DNA from: Sipunculus nudus
Taxonomy: Eukaryota > Annelida > Sipuncula > Golfingiida > Sipunculidae
Assembly: GCA_026874595.1 (NCBI GenBank)
Contig: CM049315.1
Span: 58,340,889-58,404,888 of the forward strand
Direction: 5' to 3'
DNA: 64,000 bases
Under the pieces are notes generated by a model that ran no database searches, was not told the DNA's origin, and saw only the letters and a list, made by a program, of their open reading frames with translations. Below are positions 45,136 through 56,915 of the stretch, in pieces. Position 1 is the stretch's first letter; each line of letters begins with the position of its first letter. The position numbers were made by a program, and so were the translations under genes.

Positions 45136-47580
45136 CAGGCCTCCCACACTGGCATAAAATTCATAAAATGTCCCAATTTGGCATAAAATAGCATAAAATA
45201 AGAAACAAAATCATAAAATTTTGTCGTAATTACCCTGTAACATTTGTTTCAAGATCAAAGTCTATGGTTATTTTGCATAGTGTCCAATACACCATGTGTG
45301 TTGTGTGTATAATTGCATTGCATTTTACATTAGTGGTGTGTGGGATAGAGTAAAAAGTAGTTTTTTTATGTAAAGCATGAAAATATCAGATGCAATATAC
45401 TTAACATCTGTTGAGATATTGATGACCTAAACTGCTGTAAATGATGTATATGTCACAGGGTAGATTGGAATCCAGTTGATTTTGGAACTCACCCAGTTGA
45501 GGATGGGAATTCCAAAGTAAACTAGTTGAGATAGGAATTTCCATCGCAACTGGCTAACATCCAATTGAGATGGGAATTCCAGTCAAAACAGTTGAGATGG
45601 TAATATTCACTGTTATTCCAGTCTCAACTAGTTGACATTGGAATATTCCAATATACACTGGTTAAGACTGGGATTGCCAGAAGTGAACCAGTTGGCTTTT
45701 GGAAATCCTGAAATACACTAGTTCAATTTGGAATATATAGATCGGTCAACTGTTTTATTGTTTTACAATTTATAACAAATGTTTTTAAATTAAGTTCAAT
45801 TCATTTATTTGCTACAAGATTTAACATTATACATGAAATTGTTCATTTAAATATAGTTATTCCTGTGACAAAGAGGACTGACTCTTAGAATATATGTCCT
45901 CTCAGTGTAACATTAAATAAAATAGGTTATATGGTGCACTGTGCAATAAGAAAACTTAAATTCCAGAGAAAACAAACTATAAATAGTTGATTATGAAAAT
46001 GAAGTGAAATATAATTAATATGATTATTAAAGTGGAGGAAAAGTATTTTTAAATGTTAATATTGTACAACAATAGTCAATATCTTTAACAATATTTTTCA
46101 AAACTTCAGCCCCTTTGAATTGTAAAGTTTTACTGGAGGCTGAAGTTTTACATTCTGGCACATGGAAAAAATGCATCCTTTTTGTTCTGTCATGATGTAC
46201 ATCTAAGTATTTGCAGAATAATTCAGTTACAATTAAAGGTAACATTTCATAATAAATCTTATACATAAATGTACCAACAATATAATATATCCAGTAGATA
46301 TATTCTGGATAAGTTATTGAAAAAAAATATTTTATTATAAATTATAATAATAATAATAAATATGTAAATTCATGATATTGTGGCAGTGATATAAAAATGT
46401 TTAATTCTTTTATACTATTATCTAGTCTAGTTTTAAATAAAATAGCCGCTAGATTTCATTGTTCATTGTTGTTTATGAGCTTTCGTCTCCATTCTCCAGC
46501 TGATGTTATTAAATCAAGGTTTTTACATCAAAAGAAAGCTACACAGAAGAAAAGTGTATGACCTTTCAGGTCATATGTTACTATAATAAAACAATTCATC
46601 ATTAGGAATGGACTCTGTAGCTGTAGTGGATATTGTTTCAATGATTGCCATATTTTAGTAAAAAAAAATAATTGTTTTAATGTGGTTACAGCTTTAAACA
46701 AGTAGTGGATGTTGTTTCACCAAGTGCTGTATTTAGGAGGAAAGTCAACATTTTTTTCATTATATGCTTGGAAGCTTTTAATAACTTTAGAATTATCATT
46801 AAACCTGTTAAGCTGATAGATTTACTCTATAAACTTTATTTCTACATTTGATGAGCCTATCAGTATTACATTGATCCTTGAGTGTTTAAATTATTTATTG
46901 TAAATGCTGCATAATGAATAGTTAAGTTGTAATTAGAATTTTGTTATGGAATTGCTACACATGAATTCCTAATGTTTCATTCCCTCAAATCTGTATATAT
47001 TAATTTTGATATCTCAGTTGGTCAGTGTTCTAAGATGGGCCCTGTATAATGTCACCCCAGCACAAAATTCACAGATACTGAGACATTCTTGTGAACACTT
47101 AACAGAAATTGAAACTGAAAAAAATAATTCTTAACAACAAGGGTAAGACATTTTACTGTAGATTAGTGTATTTCAGGATATTCCAAAATAGACCGTTTCA
47201 CCTAGTTACATCTAAGCAATAATAATCAGATGTTCTAAAGAAAACTAGTGTATGTCAGGATATCCCAAAGTAAAATGGGTCACGTCTGAATATCCCAATG
47301 TGAACCAATGTACATTGGAATATTCCAATGTCAACTAGTTGAGACAGGAATAACAGTGATTATTCCTATCACAACAGTTAAGATGGGAATTCCCATCACA
47401 ACTGTATTACCTATGTTATAATCTTGTACAAATGCTATGAATAATATATGGACCTTGTCTTAACAGCATAAAGTAACTTATAAAGGCGCTTGTAAGAAGC
47501 ATAAAAATAGCATAAAATTTTACCAAAAATGTCATAAAATCATAAAAAAAAAATATTTTCAAAAGTGAGTGGGAGGCCTG
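45136..47580. mobile_element. TIR element of 2.45 kb with 6-bp target duplication
   Basis: Perfect 12-bp terminal inverted repeats, CAGGCCTCCCAC at 45136-45147 and GTGGGAGGCCTG at 47569-47580, are flanked by identical TTGTCG (45130-45135, 47581-47586). Subterminal ends share GCATAAAATAGCATAAAAT motifs in opposite orientation. A further inverted pair, about 45590-45655 and 47309-47380, shares GTCAACTAGTTGAGAC. No transposase is visible, so it is non-autonomous. CAGG ends suggest a hAT relative, but hAT duplications are 8 bp, so the superfamily stays open. Confidence 0.75.
46027..46266 (-). pseudogene. Possible C-terminal remnant of a non-LTR reverse transcriptase
   Basis: A 79-codon minus-strand frame inside the TIR element. 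Its pattern (FHVPECKT, then LQFKGAEVLKNI, then a short TxxTFK ending) resembles the tail after the RT domain of some LINE elements, where H-x-P and a GPKLWN-like block precede SxxxFK. The match is short and from memory. Confidence 0.3.
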
Positions 47581-47586
47581 TTGTCG

Positions 47587-48463
47587 TAAGTTTTTAAGTT
47601 ATTTTAATGAACGAAACATATAAATGATTCATCCATGTTTTTTTTTACAGTATTATGATCCAATGATTTTAATTGTGAAGCAACCGTGAAACTATAAGCA
47701 TTAGAGTCTGGCCAAATTCAAATTATCACCCATGGATAGTTCACAGGGGCATATCATAAACGTTTACAGGTCTGTTTAAATTATATGCCAGTTTTATACG
47801 TCATATGGTAGCCCTCATAAGATACTGAAAGTTTTTTTTAGTAGGCCCATACAAGTATATTTTTATGTTCTTCTCATTTTTTAAAAGTTTTTATTATACT
47901 TCCATAAAATCAAGAATGAACCATGCACTGCTGTTGACTTTCAGTTTCCCAAACTGAAACATTTTCCAACGGTCACATGAACCCAGTAGGCCTATCAATG
48001 GTGCCAGAAGAACCCGACTGTCGCCGGTACAGGTGAACAATCCTGTTGCAGCTGGCTTATCACATGCTTCTATCACAATATACCTGTAAACCGAGGACTC
48101 TCGTGCACCCATTAATTAACATCATATCATCTTATATCATACACACACATATTAAATAATCTGGTGGTTAATCAGTTATTTGGCGCATACATCTATAATT
48201 AAACACGGTGTGCATAAATATTTCAAAGGCACAAAGTCTGTTTGGTTCTGTTAGCAGAGTGCTGTGCATAATTTATACGTTTTTCATGACAATAGTACAG
48301 TTTCTTTTTGTATTTCAAATACAAAATTGTCGTACGTCATTTCTTTAAAAAAAAATGTGTGTGATCACATCTCTCAATAAAGTATCCCAGCGGAACTGAG
48401 TACGATCTCCTCCGGACGTTCCTTTAAAATTGACGACAAGAGTGATGACGTCATGGGTGTACA
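47587..48463 (-). other. Probable TRPC 3' UTR and flank
   Basis: Sequence downstream of the TRPC stop with no coding signal; a minus-strand AATAAA occurs at 47895-47890. Confidence 0.4.
47890..47895 (-). other. Possible poly(A) signal of the TRPC gene
   Basis: AATAAA on the minus strand, 568 bases past the stop codon. It gives a plausible 3' UTR across 47895-48463, but the region is AT-rich and chance occurrence is likely. Confidence 0.35.
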
Positions 48464-48624
48464 TTACAACTGCAGCTCAATTCGTGAGCGCGTGTCAGCA
48501 TGGTGACCCGTGTAGGTGTTCTGTTGCCGCGGTGACATGTTTCTCCGGAGGTGGAACATCTCGTGTCTCAGCTTGTAAACTTGGTCACTCAGTGTCTGGA
48601 CACCATTTTGAACGTCATCAAGCT
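48464..48624 (-). CDS. TRPC: TRPC terminal exon, coiled coil and stop
   Basis: The acceptor is tcctgcacag|AGCTTG; stop TAA at 48466-48464. It encodes LDDVQNGVQTLSDQVYKLRH, then EMFHLRRNMSPRQQNTYTG and ends RIELQL. The first part lines up with the ELKEIKQDISSLRYEL coiled coil of vertebrate TRPC. The tail after it is short, without the longer extensions of some family members. Confidence 0.85.
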
Positions 48625-51600
48625 CTGTGCAGGAACAACAGAATTATGACGTCAACATTAGTGTAATATAAAAACAAACTCAATTGTTGCCGTGAAAAAA
48701 TGTTTAATTCATGGAAACATTATTTTATTATATCCATTTTCTGGAAGCTACAAATTTGATATTCAAAATTTTGTTATTTAAAATAATAGCATTGAATATG
48801 GAGCTGCAGTGTTAAAGCTTGCAATATATACCCTAAAAAATATACCTGCAGCTTTGTTTAACTATGGCTTTGTTGAAGAAAAACAGAAGTACAATGTCTC
48901 AATCAGTTAACACACATTTAATTCAGTAGAAATATATATATTTTGTTCCACCAACTTGTGCCCACCTGTTTTTTTTATAAATAATTTCTTAACATTATAT
49001 ATTTTTCAATGATTTCCTTAAAAGGTGCATATTGTTGTGAAGGCCCAATTTGGGAATGCAATAAATCACAAGTTTATGCTTCACAAGTTCTTGGACTCAA
49101 TGATCTGACAGATAGATGTGTCTCTGCATGAAAAGCCATCTTTGTTTCAGGTGGTCGTATTGTTTAGAGTGTTTATACATTACAATCAGCAGCTGTCAAC
49201 TGAGGGTGCTTCTGCATGTGACAGAGACGCCATTAGTGGGTCTGACGTGTTGTAAAATGTAGACTAATTTCTCATATTCTTAAATAATTATGATTTTTAA
49301 ATAAGGTGTAAGGTAGATGTTTATCTAAAATTGAAATTGAAAGTTGAAATTAGGCCCTTTAATCTTCTAACCTACATTACCGTTTCCCCCAAAATGTAAC
49401 TTACAAAACAATTACATTGAAAAAAAAAACAGTTGAGGGGATGGGAGATGAACTATGGTACATGAAGATTCACAGATTTACACCAAACCAGCTAAGTATT
49501 TATAATCGGACTGAACTGAGTTTTTATTTTGCTTATTTAATGGTGTTTACCATTATGAAAAAAAGGGAACCGGAAGCACTTGGGACTGTACCGGCATGGT
49601 TTTATTCATAACAGTTGATTATACATACCGTTTTCCTTTTGCTGGAGCTCTGACCGTTCACATTGTTTCTTGCAGATGTATCTTTGCACCAACCGTCGGA
49701 CTATTTTCTTTAAAGATAACAAAAATATTATTTGAGTCTCTCAACATAAGACAAATAAAATATCCCTATATTTACCAATTAGCGAACATGTGGTTTAAAT
49801 TAAGAATTTGAATTATATTTAAACATTACCAGATTAATTAATTACTTCAGTTGTGATCTGAAATGTACACTATTGTAATTTATACAACATAGGGAAGAAC
49901 TGATATTGATACTGATTATTAAATTGAACTTAAAAGTAAAGGATTTACTCAAATTGCTTTCATGAAAAAAAACTGAAACACATGTAAATCGCGAAAAAAA
50001 AGATTTAATCAAACCTGATCAGGCTCACGTCATGCAAGGTTCTTATTTTTTATAGATATTACAGGTTCCACTTTCAAAAACTAGAAAATTGCTTCAGCCC
50101 TCGCCAATGGTTCTATAGTTCATGTCCATGATCCTCTGATAAAGAAAAAGTACTTTTGAGCTTTGTATTTCAGAATTCCCAATAACCTTGTTGTTGGACA
50201 GCTGCCGAATAAAATATCTCGTACTTCATACATATCTGGGCTAGTCTCTGTCTGATTAAAGAAAAAATACTCGCGTAATGCCGATTATAACTGGATGCAC
50301 CGCTAGACGATGCGTGTTTCATCTGATTCCCTTATCAAGCATTGCTACTCTTTCTTAATGCTGGAACACGTCAAGAAATTTCTCAGAGTTTCTATCTAGT
50401 GAAAAGGCTCGAAGCGCGGACCTCTTCCCAACAAGCTCATGCATTGGAGAGTAGTCGAGATATAGAAAAGAAAAACGTGTTGGTTTAGTTTCTAGACAAA
50501 GAGAGGGTTAGGTGGTCGCTCCCAGGTCGTGCACGCCAAAAATAGAAGAAACTTAGAAGAAACACACTCTACTGCTCTACACGTGCTTGGATACCATGTG
50601 AGACAGAAGTGAATGCACGAAGGATGGTCCCTTTAGGACCAGAGTGAAGTCATGCAGTGTTTCTTGATGTAGCAGACCTTGAATGGTGGTTCTGGTTTCT
50701 GAGGCATTTCTACATGGATCATGTCTTCTCCAATTCCATTTTTCCTACGCTGGAAAACAGATTTCATAATACAGACATGTTTGTGGTTAGAAGTTGCTAC
50801 AATACATTCCTTCAGAATTCCTTCGGACAGTCGAAAACATGATTCTGTACCTTTACAACCCCCACTCCTCTCTCCTGATACAGCGGCTGCCCTATAACAA
50901 TACCCTCGCTTTCAGGTTACCATCTTTGGTACCATTTCCCTGGCGCGAGCAACTATCTTGGTAAGAAAGTCAATCTCTTCTATATAGAACTTCTTTAGCC
51001 TCTTCTTGGCACTATCTTCAGTCTAGGGTGGCTAGCGGTTGGTCCCCAGTAGGTACCGTTAACTTCGATTGCTATGTGAGATTTTTTTATGTTTTTCTTT
51101 TTGCTATAAGTTTTATAGGGATCTGCTAGCATACTTAAACACAAATAGTCGAGGATGAAACAAAAGGATCATGCAAATTACTGTATTTATTACTGATATC
51201 AATAGGAAGGAAGCGTGCAAAGCGGGCGCTGTGTAAACCCTCTAGACATTTAATATGCTTATATGGTTAAAGCACCACTGACAATGTCATTTAACGCTCG
51301 TCTATTATGCTAGGGCCCATTACCAAAACATATTCAAATCTAAAGTATACAACAACACTGTTTTTCTAACGTTAAATTGGATTCAGCTTCCGTGATGGTG
51401 GTGGATGCCAAAACTACAATACATTCAGTGGTAATCAATACATATCACAGTAATAACATATGGATATATACAAATCAAATATGGATCACAATAAACAGGT
51501 CTATTAAGTGTACTTCATGTGTAATGTACGGTAATGCGCGGCTGTATTACATCCGCATCATAATGTAAAGTTTAATGTAACCTTATTAAGTCTGCCTCCA

Positions 51601-52166
51601 ATCTACCGACTTTATATTTTGCCGCCATTCGATTTAATTCACCGAAAAATTTGTAACCTTAAAGTCTCGCCGGCATGCAAGCGCATTTGCGCACACTTTT
51701 GGCGTTTTCCTATGACCCGATATTAGGGGAATCTTCAATCTTCGGCTGGTCAGGATATGAACTACGTCAAAGTTGTCACACTGTAGTGTTAATGTGACCG
51801 GCATATACATCAGGTAACCTAGCCGTGTAGGCTGGTAAGCCTGCACTTGAGTCGTGACACAAGTAGGCTAATAGTTGTGAGCGCACTCAAACAGCCATCC
51901 ATCCTATTGCATCAATACCACATATACATGGTAAACAGTCGGGAATCCTAACATTAGGCTATGAGTGATGAATTAACACAAAGGAATACATGTGAGCTCA
52001 CAGACCACAGTGCAAATCCGTCTCTATGATAAAAGGTCAATTTCAATTTACATGTTGGCTATCGTCCAGTTCCCCGCGCGTGCGCTCAGAAATTCAACAA
52101 ATATGCAGGGGGATTTATCAATATGCGGAGTTTAAATGGAATTTTTCTCGCACATGTAAGACATAC

Positions 52167-52205
<39 letters not shown>

Positions 52206-52436
52206 CACGATTGGTCTTTATCATTTTAAGTGACAGCGTACAAGTAGGCCATGAGGTGTTGTAAAAATTACTTAAATTTGTGCATCCTCAAAGAGACTAA
52301 AGCAACGATTCCTTTTACGTGGTTGGACCCGCGGTATGCGGTCGCGGTATGCGGTTGCGACAAGGCCGATTCTATTCATTCGATCTCGGTTGGGGTTAAA
52401 ATGTATGTTTGTATATGTTATATACATAATTTGTAC

Positions 52437-52474
<38 letters not shown>

Positions 52475-55400
52475 ATGTATGATATATATTATATATGTAT
52501 GTATCCCTGCATTGTGAAAAGTGGCAGTAAAAGATTATATAAAACCAGGTGCTTTAATCGAAACAGATACATGTTTATGGCTGTGCACCTTCCAGTGAAG
52601 ACAGGCAATTGTCTTATGTATTAACAATATTTAAAATCGATGTCTTCAGGTTGAAAACCTTTTCCCTCGTGACTCATGCTGTTAATCCTTGGGAAACCTT
52701 CATGTCACGTATACATACAATTCAGCGGGATTCCCCATCCGACGCCATCCATTTAATTTTTTTTTTGTCGGAATGGTCGCTACATGATCGGACAATTTTG
52801 TCGGATGACAGGTCGGATACGTACCGCGACCGCATAAAAGGAATCGGTCCTTCAATATATCATTTGTTCGACTCCATCCGCAAACGCGATCGTACTGCGG
52901 CGGCAAGTAGGAATCGGAGCTTTTTGTTCCGCCACCATACAAGAAGACTCTATTGGCAGAGGGCCGAAATGGCGCTACCGGTAACCTACAAGCTATATGT
53001 GCCCTCAGCATTCTAGGCAAGGTCAGACATGTCACAATTGACCCAATTTCATAGAAACAGATTCACTGAATTTTGTGTTTATATTGTCAGAAATTCGGGG
53101 GATCGGTACAAAAAAAGTGGCTCGAATCAAAAGAAAATTGGGCAGTGGGAGCATGGCAGCAGATTTTTCTGGCCATTTTAGTCAGTTCTGGTTTCGTCTC
53201 CTGTATCACTTTTGCCGTCTCGAATAACGAAAGTAGTAAAAATCGGCTAATTTTTTTTGTCACCACATCTACCGATTTTGACTTGGTAACATTTTTTTCC
53301 AGCTGATGTTTCCAGCCATATTAATCTGAATAAAATGAGTGTTGTAATAAATACCCTTACCTCTACCGGTCTTTTCGATATTTCCGATCGGCAAAATTAT
53401 AAAAATCGGCCAGAGAATTCGGTAGACAGGAGGCCTGCTTTATTGTTACGTTAATTCTAGTCTCTCCAACAGACGCCAGGTGCCGCTACTGCTCTGCACC
53501 AGTATGTCTGTTATTGGACGCCATTTTTTTTCAAGAATCTTGAAAAACGGAAGTTGTCGTTTGGCATGCGCAAGGAAACCCCCCTAGCATCCGGAGGTGA
53601 ATCCAGAATGGATGTCGTCCTTGCACAGACCCGGCAGACCCCAATAAAGACAAGTAAACAACATTGTTGTTTGTGTGGCAAAAATAATCTACTTTTGCTG
53701 GTCTATTGCAAGGGTGGGATAATAGGGGGGGGGGGGATTCCTTGCGCATGCCAAACGACAATTCCGTTGTTGAATAAATTTGGCGTCTCATATCAGACGT
53801 ACTGGTGCAGAGCAGTGCGGCACCTGGCGTCTGTTGGAGAGACTAACATTAATTCGTTTTACACCACTGAGCACCTACCGCGTAAATGTAGGCCATGCCG
53901 ACGGGTGGCTCATCTCTCGTACCGCTGAGCCGTTTACGACACCACCGGAACAGCCGCGTCAGGTACTTGGGATTAGGAATCATGTTGAAAGGCGTGGGCA
54001 GAGTGCAGCCGTCCTCAAAGAAGTCAATCCATAACTTGGCCCTGGCAAATTTCCATTCAACATCTCGGTCATCCTGAAGAACAGAAGTTCTTTTTGTTTG
54101 TGTCCATAACCTCAGACTAAACAAATTTATTGGGGGGGGGGGGGGGGTCCTCGGTATTGTTGCTAATCACAGAGGTATCATTCAACATGAACTAGATTTT
54201 GTGCTGCTTACATATATGTGTCAAGAACTGAAACACAGTTTGTTCTTTCAGAAACTTGAAAATGATTTGCTTATTTGTCTCTATACAAGTATATTTTCTT
54301 CAGAAAAGGAAACAATCACCTTCCCGCTTTGTTCAAAGTGAGTAAAACATTTTATTTATTTTAAAGTTTTTTTGTTGTGGTTTGATTTTTTTTTCTTAAG
54401 TTAAGGTCAATTAGTATTAAATTTTTGTCTGTCATGTCTGTTTTAATCGAATGCTTAAATGCCATGCACAGAAGTTACCATTGTTTAAGAGGTGGACCAA
54501 AATGAAGGAAAGGGATACCATGAGAAAATAAAATTGATATTTAAAAAAATAACATTATTTACTAATACGCTGACCACAGACCCAACAAATAATGTAGGGC
54601 CTACCAGAATCCTATGAACAAGCCCTGGCAACTACGCTTCCAGAGACCCTGCTTGCAATTTCAAGAATTATGATCAAGCAACTGGACCAATCACATGTTC
54701 CCGTTTGCTTCATTTATGGACCGATGAAAACAAATACGTTGGTATTTTTAGATTTACAGTAACTTTATTAATGCTTGAACGAAATCGAAAATTTGACGAA
54801 TCAAAAAAGGCTATAAACCTACCCAATTGCATGCATGTGTTCTTGTTCTTACAGCACGTGAACAGTTTAGACATACTATTTACTTTTCTCACGTTGGATT
54901 TGGCTGGTGTTATGATTTCGGCCCCATCATGTTGTTAATAACTCAGCAAGCAAAAGTAGTTCCATAATGCAAGGTCTATGAAAGCGTAGCTGCGACATCT
55001 TCATACTGCCAACTCTGTGGCCACGCTTTCAAAGACCTTGATTCAGCGACATGCTCTCAAGTTTATTTACTGAATAATGAACAAGACAATTGAACCAATT
55101 AAATGACTCGCGTCAACTTGATCTACATTTTTAGATGTTTCGACCAAATAATCAGCATTTGCAAGACACGCACCGAGAATCTGACCAATCAGATAAAAAC
55201 GTGTAATCCTGTTTAGTTTGTGGTACATGTGTTCCTGTTCAGACAGCGTGTTTACAGTGTATTGTTTGCATATTTTCTTCGGATTTGATTAGCAGTTTTG
55301 ATTTAGGGAAAGAAAACTTGCTGGCTTGTTCTTTTTTCATGAAAAAGATACAACAAACTTAGTAGTATGACCAAAATGGCTTACCGGCGACGAAGACGGA

Positions 55401-56879
55401 CTCTACGCGAGCCACCTGATTGGTTCAATTGTCTTGTTAATAATTCACTAGCTCCTCCTACCCGTTCATTATTTTAAACTTGAAGACCAGGTTAGTTTCA
55501 TCTAAAATACGACAGATGGTGCTTCTGTATAATGAAGCATGGCTGAACCATAACATGCCTAACATAGATTAAAACTGTGTTTGTTAATGCTCTAGAACAT
55601 ATGAACATTTTGTAATTTCTGACTCTTTGAGTCTCAGAAATATAAAGAAATTGCTTTCTGCTTTGGTACACAATCGCAGTTGCCGAAAAATGGCGCTGCG
55701 TTAGCGCCTTGGAAAAAATAATTTGAGATGTCTCTAGATACATGGAGAAATAAGGGATATGACCCCCTTAGGACACGCTTTGCTTCCTTTCAGTTCAAGG
55801 ACAAAAATGTGCAACTGATAACAGTCCAGTGCGACCACCGTTAGTTATAATATAGATGAAATAGCACGCTGGGGTGATCGCTGCAGCAAGGTGTCTGCAC
55901 AAGAGAGCTTGAGACCTTGCTCCCGGGAAGATGAACTACCAGAGCCTTTCTTAGAGGGAGATGATAACGCATGTACACTCACGTATATTTCCTGAAAAGA
56001 GTTGCTCATCATGGCTATAAGCATGTTCAGGAGGACGACGACGGCGCCTGCGATGTAGGAACAAAACAAGGCGTATCCCACCCAGGTGGTGATGGCGGTG
56101 TGTGAGGAGTGAGTGGTGATCAGACGTTTCCTGGATCCGAGGTACCGGTTGTCAATCACCGGCCCGTTAGTACTACCCATGCCGAATGTGGCCCAGAACA
56201 GGGTGCCGAGCGACAAATCCATCCTAAAAAACAGTAAGACGACATCAAAAGAACGGCTTTCCAGAGCCATGAGAAGATAATGTTCGTATATTGAAACGGA
56301 GGTATGTATATTAATTCGAAAGATTATCTAGAATCTTGAAGTTTCCTGAGTATGGCAAGATGAATCTCGGGGAAATGTCCTTTCTAAACCTTTCGCCCAA
56401 CACGGAACACTTGGACACGCATTTAAACATTACATAAATGAGACCATTCGTTCAATACTTAGTCACAAACTTTAAACATGAAATTTTGTACGAATAATAA
56501 TGAGGTTTTCGTGGCAATGTTATATTATTAATAAACATGATATTATTCCTAATTTATAAATATAACATGTCCACTGCACAATGAAAAAGTTAGAAGAAGT
56601 AAGGGTCCTATAGCCTGCCTAATATATCCGATTAGAACCTAAATTAAAGAAAATTTGGAAACCCTAATCATAATATTAGGAATAATAATTTATAAGAAAT
56701 AGTTAAAAAAAACATAATAATTCCATGTTGTAATAACATTTTGTATCGGTTGGTATTGAGAAATCCTTCATGTTTCCAGGAAACATACAGGTACAAGCCA
56801 CTCCATTATTCATTTACAGCGTCCAACGTAAATTACTTCAAATCCTATCCAATTCAGTTGTAATTATCTAATATTTAAG

Positions 56880-56915
<36 letters not shown>

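Noticed and set aside
50650-51050. Candidate minus-strand exons (QRRKNGIGEDMIHVEMPQKP and AKKRLKKFYIEEIDFLTKIV)
   Set aside because: The acceptor-like sequence is fair, but the phase does not fit the TRPC exons on either side and no family is recognised; it could be an old pseudogene.
52609-53016. 135-codon plus-strand open frame
   Set aside because: No recognisable domain; it lies in a region with inverted repeat blocks inside an intron of the opposite strand.
48464-53906. Direct splice from an internal GT in the EWKFAR exon to the last exon of TRPC
   Set aside because: Phase-compatible, but the donor is weak and it would skip the conserved RRLVQRY exon at 49629-49707, which fits both neighbours.
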